Below, piece after piece: positions 31,518 to 41,500 of a stretch of DNA of 64,000 bases (position 1 is its first letter; every line of letters begins with the position of its first letter). Where the stretch lies: NCBI GenBank assembly GCA_040882225.1, contig JBBEBR010000001.1, positions 117,597-181,596 on the forward strand. Direction: 5' to 3'. This DNA is from Gracilimonas sp040882225 (GTDB lineage Bacteria > Bacteroidota > Rhodothermia > Balneolales > Balneolaceae). The notes under the pieces were generated by a model that saw nothing but the letters and a program-made list of their open reading frames with translations, ran no database searches and was not told the origin of the DNA. The translations under genes were made by a program, and so were the position numbers.

Positions 31518-34088
31518 CTAATTTGCCGTGCTTCCACTTATGGTGTGGCCAAAGAATACCGCGTTAGCAAAAAGCTTGTTGGTTCCATACCAAAAGGCCC
31601 TGAAGTTTGGGTTATCAGTCATAGAAATCACTTTTCCTCCTCCATGGCGGCTAACAACTACAGCCGCGGTTTCTTTTATTTTCTCCAGATTACCATCCGA
31701 AATATATCCACTGGCTAAAGGATTGTCGGTATAATGAACCGGCGTGGAATAAGGGTTTTTCCCTTTTTGAATAAAGGTAGTGCTGTTCCTGAAAACGGTG
31801 ATGTTTTCATTATTAAAACCGTAACCGAGTGGATGAGTAAGGTCAATTTTAGCATGGAAAATAGAGCCACCTATTCTTTCCGCTCCAGAATCATTACTCT
31901 GATTTACATAGGGGCGAATTTCACGGGTTTCCTCCTCTTCATTTGATTTATCATCTTCCAGATAATCAAAATTGGCAAGCCCATTCGATTTCGCCCAGTT
32001 AAGCGCGGATTTATATGCGATTAAAGTTCCGCCGTTTCTTACCCAGTCTTTGAGGGATTCAGTGGCAGATTCCGAAAGCCGGTATCCGCTAAAGGCAATT
32101 ACATTATAACGGCTGAGGTCTGTCCGGCTCAATCCTTCTGCATCCAGAATAGAAACCGGCATGTGATACCGCTGGTCGAGTAAGTGCCAGGTTTCGCCTA
32201 CTTCGCTGGAGTTCGTTCCCGGCCCGCCAATAAGAGCAATTTTCGGATCTCGCAGGTTTTCGAAGTTGTTACTTCCCAAATCAATTCCTCTGGCGGCCAG
32301 TCCGGTTGATAAATTATACACGGTAATGCCGTCTTCTTCAGTGATGGTTTTGATAATCTCATGTACTTTTTCCTGATCGTCTTGGACGCCGAGTGGTACT
32401 AAAATAGTTCCGTAATCAAATTCTTTGGCACCGGAATTTGTAACTGATTTAAAGGTTCGAGCAGCTACTTTTGCCCTCACCCCCTGCGAAAGCAATCGAT
32501 ACAATGCTCTTGGCGCGTAATATTCATCCCACTCAAAAGCATAGGTGTAACTCGACTTCCCCCCAACTAATTCACCGGCGGGTTTTACATCGTAAAGCGT
32601 AAAAACCTCACCCTGAAGATTGGTGTTGTAATTCCGCCCTAATTCGGCGAAGGGCACATTGAAAGCATAAGGCATTGTCCAGGTAGAGACATCGTAAAAC
32701 AGGCTATCCGTGAATTCTGTTCGGCGCTCGAACATGGCGGTTAATAATTTAAACTGTTGCTGATTGGTGGGGACCACGAATGCTTTTCCAGCTTTGAATT
32801 CCTGGAAATCGGAAGCCAACTCATACACCTTTATCTGATTACGTGTCAGCATTTCCGCAAGGTGATTGGTTCTTCCCTGATCGGCTTCTTCGCCAAATAC
32901 ATATCCTTTTATGGATGCCGAATGAGCTTCTTCCGCAGCCTCCTGATAAAACTCCCGGGTGTTTGCGAGAAGCTCTTCTTTCAGGCTTAGCGCCGCCTTA
33001 AGAGTGGAAAGAGAAGTGGTAAATTGATTGCGAATGGTAAAAGGAAATTCCAGCACTCCATGAACGCTTTCCTGCGCATGGCCGCGGGAACTTGCCTGCT
33101 CAAATAAAATTCCGATAGAGCCATTAACGTCCGGATAGGTTGAACCCTTCCCATAGTAAAAATCATCAAAACCCTCTTTGGAGTAGTAAAGTGACTGAAT
33201 TTCATCCAGCGCATCGGCATGATATTCAGCAATAGCTCCTGTTAAATCCTGGTTTCTTTGCGGGGTGATGGGATGTGTTCTTGAAGGAATGCCCGGTTGA
33301 AAAAAGAAGGTGGCGTTTGTTCCCATTTCATGATGATCGGTTAGTACGTTGGGCTTCCACTCATGAAATTTTGCTACTCGTCCCTGGCTGGAAGGATGTT
33401 GCATTGGCATCCAGTCGCGGTTCAAATCAAACCAATAATGATTTGTTCTTCCACCCGGCCATGTTTCACTGAATTCTCTGCTATTCGGATCAGTAACCAA
33501 CACATTTTTACTTTTGTTGGTATTTGCCCAATGCGCAAAGCGGCTCAATCCATCTGGGTTGATACTGGGATCTACAAGAATAATGCTGTTGTTAAGCAGC
33601 TCATTAATTTCCGCACCCTGCGCAGCCGCTAAATGATACACCACAGCAAGAGAAGCGTTTGAACCGCTCGGCTCATTGCCGTGCACGCTGTAACTCATCG
33701 TTACCACTACCGGCATTGTAGAAAGATCCAGCTCTTCCGACTTTGAAGCGTCGGTAAGCTGCATATGCTTTTCCTTAATTTCATCAATATTGGAATGATT
33801 TCGGGGTGATGTGATGGTAAGCATCAAGAGCGGGCGGTTTTCATAGGTACGTGCGTACTCGGTTATTGTAACCCGATCGGAGGCTTCCGCAACGGCATAC
33901 ATATACTGCACAAGCTGGTCGTGCCGGACATGCCATTCTCCCACTTCAGCACCTAAAACTTCTTTTGGAGTTGGGATTTGTGAACTGTAAGTAACTCCAT
34001 CTGGCAAGAAATAATCCAGGGTTACTGGTTGTTGAGCCTGAACCAGTAAACAGGAAAAAAGGAAAATCAGTGAAAAAGCAGCTTTCAT
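31518..34088 (-). CDS. secreted M14-family metallocarboxypeptidase
   Basis: The 856-residue protein has a signal peptide (MKAAFSLIFLFSCLLVQAQQ). The zinc carboxypeptidase domain spans about 50-380. The zinc-binding H-x-x-E is in YSVHGNEPSGSNASLAV (about residue 135), and the third ligand is probably the His in LTDHHEMGTNATFFF. A later FEQASSRGH segment is in the position of the catalytic Glu region. The C-terminal part (about 620-760, including YNVIAFSGYRLSESATESLK and DWVRNGGTLIAYKS) resembles a class-I glutamine-amidotransferase-like fold, as often seen fused to this M14 subgroup. It is probably periplasmic or secreted and used for peptide scavenging. Confidence 0.88.
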   Translation of the reverse strand: MKAAFSLIFLFSCLLVQAQQPVTLDYFLPDGVTYSSQIPTPKEVLGAEVGEWHVRHDQLVQYMYAVAEASDRVTITEYARTYENRPLLMLTITSPRNHSNIDEIKEKHMQLTDASKSEELDLSTMPVVVTMSYSVHGNEPSGSNASLAVVYHLAAAQGAEINELLNNSIILVDPSINPDGLSRFAHWANTNKSKNVLVTDPNSREFSETWPGGRTNHYWFDLNRDWMPMQHPSSQGRVAKFHEWKPNVLTDHHEMGTNATFFFQPGIPSRTHPITPQRNQDLTGAIAEYHADALDEIQSLYYSKEGFDDFYYGKGSTYPDVNGSIGILFEQASSRGHAQESVHGVLEFPFTIRNQFTTSLSTLKAALSLKEELLANTREFYQEAAEEAHSASIKGYVFGEEADQGRTNHLAEMLTRNQIKVYELASDFQEFKAGKAFVVPTNQQQFKLLTAMFERRTEFTDSLFYDVSTWTMPYAFNVPFAELGRNYNTNLQGEVFTLYDVKPAGELVGGKSSYTYAFEWDEYYAPRALYRLLSQGVRAKVAARTFKSVTNSGAKEFDYGTILVPLGVQDDQEKVHEIIKTITEEDGITVYNLSTGLAARGIDLGSNNFENLRDPKIALIGGPGTNSSEVGETWHLLDQRYHMPVSILDAEGLSRTDLSRYNVIAFSGYRLSESATESLKDWVRNGGTLIAYKSALNWAKSNGLANFDYLEDDKSNEEEETREIRPYVNQSNDSGAERIGGSIFHAKIDLTHPLGYGFNNENITVFRNSTTFIQKGKNPYSTPVHYTDNPLASGYISDGNLEKIKETAAVVVSRHGGGKVISMTDNPNFRAFWYGTNKLFANAVFFGHTISGSTAN

Positions 34089-34191
34089 GAGAAATAGTAT
34101 TTTAAAGTTTTTGCCAATTGCGGTTTATTGTACCATTTCAAAATGAAAAAAGCTTTAAAATTCGCTACTATTCTAAAAAACATGCCGGGGT

Positions 34192-35448
34192 ATGATCACA
34201 GAGAAAACAGCTTCAACTTTTAAATACGCGCTTGGGCCGGGACTAATTTTAGCAGCGGCGGCCATAGGAGTTTCACACCTGGTGCAGTCAACACGGGCGG
34301 GCGCTGATTATGGGTTCTCTCTTATTTGGGCGGTGGTTCTTGCAAACCTGTTGAAATATCCCTTTTTAGAATACGGCCCCCGATATGCCAACGCGACCGG
34401 ACAAAGCCTGATAGCAGGTTATAAAGTACTTGGAAACTGGGCGATTGGAATTTTCGGCATATTCACTGTTGGTACTATGTTCGCCATTCAGGCCGCGGTA
34501 ACTATTGTAACTGCCGGACTTGCCGTTGAATTAACTGGAGTTGAACTTTCTCCTGTTATCTGGAGTGCAATTCTTCTCGCGTTATGTATTGCGGTGCTAT
34601 TTCGTGGTCAGTATTCTTCGCTCGATTCTATCATCAAAGTTGTGATGGTTGTTCTTGCAGCCTCAACAATAATAGCTTTTGTAGTTGCTTTAACGGAAAC
34701 GCCTCCCGCCACTTTACCCGCCGCTCCTGATATTTGGGATGTAGCCGGCATCACCTTTTTGATTGCCTTAATGGGATGGATGCCAATCCCAATCGATGCC
34801 GCCGCCTGGCATTCGCTTTGGTCCTTGGAACGCACACGACAAACCAAACACACGCCGAGCATGAAAGAAAGCCTGCTCGATTTCAACATTGGATATATTG
34901 GAGCAGCAATTCTGGCGCTTCTTTTTTTAGCGCTTGGTGCATTAGTGATGTACGGCTCAGGCATAGCCTTTGCCACAAGCGGGTCGGTTTTCGCAAATCA
35001 ATTAGTGGCTATTTATACCAATACTCTTGGCGAATGGACCTACTGGATTATCATAATTTGCGCCTTCACAACAATGTTCAGCACTACCCTTACAGTCACC
35101 GATTCCTATCCCCGTGTTTGCCGGGAAATTCTAAATGTGGCTAAAGGTGAAAAATTTCAAGCCTCAGGAATTCTTTCTTACAAAGGTTTGCTGATTCTCA
35201 TATCCGTGATCTCTTTGCTTGTGCTGTATATCACCGGAAGTCAGTTTACTTTTATTATAGATCTGGCCACATCTCTTTCCTTTTTAACAGCGCCGGTTCT
35301 GGCGTTTATTAATTACAGATTGGTGATGGATAATCATTTCCCCGAAGAACATCGCCCGCCTTTTTGGTTGAGGATATTAAGCTGGGGCGGCATCATTTTT
35401 CTCTTCTTATTTTCTCTGCTCTTCTTTTACTGGCGATTTTTCTTTTGA
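34192..35448 (+). CDS. Nramp-related membrane transporter
   Basis: The 418-residue integral membrane protein has about eleven transmembrane segments. It shows the Nramp (SLC11) fold signature: GPGLILAAAAIGVSHLVQST then RAGADYGFSLIW in TM1-TM2, ATGQSLIAGYKVLGNWA, and TM6 FLIALMGWMPIPIDAAAWHS. In metal-transporting Nramps, TM1 carries D-P-G-N and TM6 carries M-P-H. Here the TM1 position reads GVSH, and TM6 reads MPIP. The metal-coordinating Asp and Asn are therefore absent, so the substrate may differ from Mn/Fe. It is divergent from the M14 gene, with 103 bp between. Confidence 0.85.
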   Translation: MITEKTASTFKYALGPGLILAAAAIGVSHLVQSTRAGADYGFSLIWAVVLANLLKYPFLEYGPRYANATGQSLIAGYKVLGNWAIGIFGIFTVGTMFAIQAAVTIVTAGLAVELTGVELSPVIWSAILLALCIAVLFRGQYSSLDSIIKVVMVVLAASTIIAFVVALTETPPATLPAAPDIWDVAGITFLIALMGWMPIPIDAAAWHSLWSLERTRQTKHTPSMKESLLDFNIGYIGAAILALLFLALGALVMYGSGIAFATSGSVFANQLVAIYTNTLGEWTYWIIIICAFTTMFSTTLTVTDSYPRVCREILNVAKGEKFQASGILSYKGLLILISVISLLVLYITGSQFTFIIDLATSLSFLTAPVLAFINYRLVMDNHFPEEHRPPFWLRILSWGGIIFLFLFSLLFFYWRFFF

Positions 35449-35561
35449 GCGCAAAATGATCTATTCATAAGATTTACTACAGAGATTTAAGAATTTATAG
35501 GGCTTTCATTCAGCGCGAGATGTATTAATTATAGCCTTAGCATTTTGAATAGGGTTATAAT

Positions 35562-38500
35562 TTGATTGATAGATCTGAAGTTTCATTTAACATAAGTTTC
35601 TTACGGGATAGTGCTAAAGATTTGGCGCGAAGCCAACGTTATGCCCTTAAAAAACGCGAGCATTCCTTTCTGGAACCGGAGCTTGTAAAAGCTAAAAATA
35701 ACCTCACCGAAGCCTATCGTGTGCTGGCGAATATGGCTAAAAGCAGGCAAGAAATTACCCCCGCTGCCGAATGGTTGATTGATAACTTCTACATAATTCA
35801 AGAGCAAATTGTACAGGTTTCGAACGACTTTCCGAGGGAGTATCAACGCAATATTCCCGTGCTTACTGAAGGCGAGTTGAAAGGTTTGCCACGGGTTTAC
35901 GAGTTGGTTTTAAACCTGGTAACTCATACTGATAACCTGGTAAACATGGAAACCCTCACTCAATATGTGAAGAGTTTTCAGGGTGAAGAAACGTTGATGC
36001 TGGGTGAAGTTTGGGCAATTCCAATAATGGCTCGTTTTGTACTTATTCAACAATTGGCCGAAAAATCTCAACGGGTTTTACGGCAGAAAAAAATTCAGTT
36101 AGAAGTAAATGAGCTTATAAAAGACATCTCCAAAAAAGACCTGCGCGAACCCGGAACAATCACTTATGAACTTACAAACTGGCTAAATAATCACACATCA
36201 ACAAAAAAAGATCAACAGTATTTGGTTGAACTGGCCAATCAGTTTCAGTCGGCAGGATTATTACAGAATGAACAGAAAAGATGGTTTGCCTACAGGTTTA
36301 ACAAATATGATCTGAGTATGGAAGAAGCCCTCCGAATTGAGGCGAAAAAGAAATCCAGGCTTCAGGTTAGTATTCAAAACGCAGTAATTTCATTGCGGAA
36401 TGTTGCCGAAACGGATTGGTCGGAGTTTGTGGAAGAAAACTCCATTGTTGATCAAATGTTACGGCTTGACCCACTTGGGATTTACTCGGAAATGGACCAG
36501 CAAACGCGGGATATATACCGGCGAACGATTGAGCAGTTAAGCAGGCGGTCCAACTATTCAGAAGCTGAAATTGCGGAGCGGGTTTTATCTTTAGCGGAGC
36601 TAAATTCTGATTCTTCCGCCAGCGAAAATCCCCAGTATTTGCATGACCGTTCGTTTCTAAAGCAGCATGTAGGTTATTATTTAAGGGATGAGGGTTACAA
36701 GGAATTGACTCGCAAAATTGCCTACTCAAAACCCATCAAAGAGAAAATCCGCACCCGGCTTGAACAAAGCGCTGTATACTATTTGGGAGTAATCACGATT
36801 GTAGGGCTGATTTTACTCGCCATACTATGGATTGTAACGGATTCAATAAGTGAATCCCCAATTACTGCGATGGCTGCTTTGTTGATCTCCTTCTTTCCGG
36901 CGCTTGATTTCTCCATTTCCATCGTAAACCGCTTCTTCGCATTTTTTCTTCCTCCCAGAATTTTACCCAAAATGGAAGACTTTGGTAATATTCCCACAAG
37001 TTCCCGAACCCTGGTGGTAGTTCCCACCATTCTCACATCACCCCAGGATGTAAAAAGGCAGCTCGAAAACCTGGAAATTCGATCTTTGGCGAATCCTGAT
37101 TCTTCCCTGCAGTTTGCCCTGCTTTCCGATTTTTCGGATGCCAATCAGGAACACCTGGAAACAGACGAAGCAATTCTTGAGCAAGCGCAAACAAGTATCT
37201 CCGAAATGAATGGAAAATATGATTCGGAATACGGACACAAATTTTTTGTACTGCACCGTGAACGTCAATGGAATGCCTCGGAACAAAAATGGATGGGCTG
37301 GGAACGCAAGCGCGGAAAAATAGAAGAGCTGAACAAACTGATTTACAATCCCGAAAATGAAACCACGTACAAATACATTGCGGGAGATTTTCTGAAATCC
37401 ATGGCGATGCAGCCCCTTAAGTTTGTGATCACTCTTGATGCAGACACCAAACTGCCGCCGGAAAGTGCCAGAAATTTGGTACGAACGGCATCACACCCAC
37501 TAAACAGAGCGTGGTACGATCCTGCCAAAAAACGAATTACGAAAGGCTATGGCATTATTCAGCCAAGAATTTCAATAGCGCCGGAATCGGCTTTGAAAAC
37601 CTGGTTTTCCAAGATTTTTTCGGGAAATGTAGGACTCGATCCATATTCTACTGCGGTTTCGGATATTTATCAGGATTTGAATGGAGAAGCCGTTTTTACA
37701 GGAAAAGGAATTTATGATGTAGAAGCTTTTCATAAAGTGATGGAGAATCGCCTCCCAGAAAACCGCATTCTTTCGCACGACCTAATTGAAAGTACTTATT
37801 TGCGCACCGGGCTTGCTACCGACATGGAGCTTTTTGATGACTACCCAACCACCTACACCAGTTACAGCAAACGCAATCATCGCTGGACAAGAGGCGACTG
37901 GCAAATTGCTTCGTGGATTTTACCCCGCGTGCCTGAAAAAGATGGCGCTGTTAAAAACCCGATTAATCTTTCATCAAAATGGAAAGTTCTTGATAACCTT
38001 CGGCGCTCCTTAAATCCTTTCTTTCTTTGTCTTTTTTTCCTTTTGGGATGGTTTTGGCTTCCCGGTTCTGCATGGATCTGGACGCTGGCAGGGGTTGGAA
38101 TTCTGGCCTTCCCCATTTATATGAGCCTTTCTACAGATATTGTAAACAGGCCTGGCCGTGTAAAATGGAGGCTTTATTTGGATAAAGTGAGAACAAACCT
38201 GAAAATAAATTCTATGCAGGTTCTCTCTACCTTGATCATTCTTCCCCATCAGGCAGCGGTAAATTTGGATGCCATTTTCAGGACTTTGTGGAGGGTTTAT
38301 TTTTCCCGCAAACAATTACTGGAATGGGTTACGGCTTCGCAAGCTGAACGAACCTCGTCCAATTCAATGACCGCTTATTTTATTCTATCTGCGGGTTCCG
38401 TTTTTTTAGCGGCTTCAACCCTTGTCATTGCTTTTATATTGGGGATTAGTGAATTGTGGATTGTAATTCCCTTTTCTCTCGCGTGGCTTTCTGCGCCTTA

Positions 38501-41500
38501 TTACACCTGGTTTATTAGCCAACCATTTAAGCAAGAAAAAAGAGCGTATTCCCGGGTTGAAGAAAAAAGAATGCGTGTTTATGCCCGCCGGATTTGGTTT
38601 TATTTTGAACGATTTGTGACTGAAGAGCATCACTGGCTCGCCCCGGATAATTACCAGGAAGACCCGCCTCTCGAAATTGCCGCCCGTACCTCTCCAACTA
38701 ATATCGGGCTTGCGCTGGTTTCCACGCATATTGCCTATAAACGGGGATATTTGTCTTTTGGTGAACTGCTTTCCCGGTTAGAAAATACCCTTCGGACCCT
38801 GGAAAAACTGGAATGCTATAAAGGGCATTTCTATAACTGGTACGACACCCGCACATGTAAGGTGATGCACCCAAGTTATATTTCTACCGTGGATTCCGGT
38901 AACCTCTTGGCGGGTTTTATAGTTATTAAGGAAGCCATAAAAAAGGAGCTCTCTTCAGAAGAAATAGACACGCATTTTTTCGCTGGATTGGAAGACACAC
39001 TCCGAGCGATTCAGGGAATTTTTGAGGATTATCAAAAAAGTGGCGTGTTATCCACAGAGGATTCCAATTCCATTCTTGGCTATACAAAGTTTATGCTGGC
39101 CCGCGTGGAGGATATGAGCTCCAAAAACCTCACAGAAAATTTAGAATTATTGGAGCAGTTAAAAGAGGACGCAGAACTCCTGAGCGCAACGGAGTTGGAA
39201 TCACTCAATACTAAACTGTCTGCAAGAAAAATAAAGCACCTGTTATTTTGGCTAAGCCGCCCACAAGCATTGATAGAAAAAGCTATTGAGGAGTGGACGC
39301 TGCTTCAGGCAATGGGGGAAGTTTATGGAAGTTATCCTTTGCAGGAACTTTCCAGCCAAAAAATGCCGGGGAAAGCAGCCACAGAGAGTTTAAAAACAAT
39401 AAAGAAGTGGAGTAAACAGTGCCGGTATATCATCGATAAGTGCGAGCAGTTTACAGAGAATATGGATTTCACTTTCCTGTATATCAAAAAGAGAGGGCTT
39501 TTTACCATTGGCTTTAATGTTGAAAAATCTCAGGCGGATAAAAGCACATATGACCTGCTGGCAAGTGAAGCCCGGATCGCATCATATATTTCCATTGCAA
39601 AAGGGGAAATTCCCGCAGAGCACTGGTTTCGTTTAAGCCGAAGACTCACCAGCCTCGACAGGAATGAAATTTTACTTTCCTGGGGAGGAACCATGTTTGA
39701 GTACCTGATGCCGTTATTGTTTATGCGATCATTCCCAAACACACTGCTCAATAATACCTACGAAAGCATAATTCGATGGCAACGCAATTATGGATTATCA
39801 AGAAAAAAGCCGTGGGGATTTTCCGAAAGTGCCTACAATTTCCTAAATATTGATCTGCAATATCAGTACCGGTCTTTTGGCGCGCCGGGCCTTGGATTGA
39901 AGCGGGGACTTGCCGAAGAATATGTGGTAGCGCCTTACGCGTCTATGCTTTCTTTGATGGTAGATGTAAACGCCGGGCTCGAAAATCTTCAGACTATTGA
40001 GGAAATTGGGGGATTGGGAATAATGGGTTTTTATGACGCCATTGACTTCACCCCTTCTCATCTTAAAAATGATGAAGCTTACGCAGTGGTAAAAAATTAC
40101 ATGGTGCATCATCATGGAATGAGTTTGATGGCGATCGAGAATATTCTCAGTGATTGGTCAATCCATAAATATTTCCATAGCGACCAACAGATCAAAAGCT
40201 GCGATCTACTTCTTCAGGAGCGGATTCCCCGGGGAGTTCCCATCAAAGAACCGCACCCGATAGACGTGGAGCTGGAGCCCGGAGATCAGCAAACAACGGA
40301 ACATGTGGTAGATCATTCCGGCATCAATAAACTGGACGCGAGTCCTCCAAGAGGCCAATTAATCTCGAATGGAAGCTATACTACTTACATCACGACTGCC
40401 GGTACAGGGTGGTCCTATTTTAATGAAACAGCACTTACCTCTCGAAATCCCGACAGCACAACCGACCCGCTGGGTTTCTTTTTTTATGTGAAGGATGTGG
40501 ATTCCGGAATGTATTGGTCGGCAACTCATCAGCCGGTGAAAAGAAAACCCGATCGCTACGATACCTGGTTCCATAATGAGAAAATGGTAACCTCCCGCGT
40601 AGATAACTGGATTGAGACAACGGTAGAGGTTTGTGTCTCCCCAGATCATTCTATGGAATTTCGGAAACTCACGCTTACCAACTATTCATCCGAAAAAAGA
40701 ACAATTGAACTCACCAGCTATGCTGAAGTTGTACTCAATCAACAAAGAGATCATGACTCGCACCCCGCTTTTTCAAAGTTGTTTGTACAGACGGAATACT
40801 TGCCCGAACATCACGCCATTGTTGTAAAACGCCGACCCCGAGGTGAGAATGAGAAACCACAATGGCTGGTTCATTCAATCGCGGGTTTAGATACAAGCCA
40901 TCTGATTGAGCCGATCCAGTTTGAAACCGACCGTGCGCAATTTATTGGCCGCGGACGTTCTCTCGAAAATCCACAAGCGATGGATCAGGGAAATCGTTTA
41001 ACCGGCTCGCTGGGCAATGTTCTCGATCCGGTTGTGAGCCTGAGAAAAGTTATCATTCTTGAGCCGGGAGAAGAAACGCAGCTTACCTTTAGCTTAGCCC
41101 GGGCGGAATCGATGGAAGAAGCGGAACAGCTTGCCAATCTTTATGATACTCCAAATGCGATAGACCGTGTTTTTGATTTGGCGGCCGTGTACAGCAGAGT
41201 GGAGCTCGATCATATTGGCATCAGTTCTAAAGAAGCACATTATTTTCAGAAATTAGCCTCTTATTTACTTTACTCTGATGGTGCCTATCGTGCCGACGTT
41301 GGAGTTCTCGCAAAAAACCGCAAAAAACAACCCGGTTTATGGCCTTATGGAATCTCGGGAGATTTACCGTTGCTGGTTTTCAGAATAAAAGATGTGGATG
41401 AAATGATCGGCATAAAAAAAATTCTGCGAGCGCATGCCTTTTGGAGATTTAAGGAGCTGAAGGTAGAGATTCTTTTTCTGAATGATCATCCACCAAGCTA

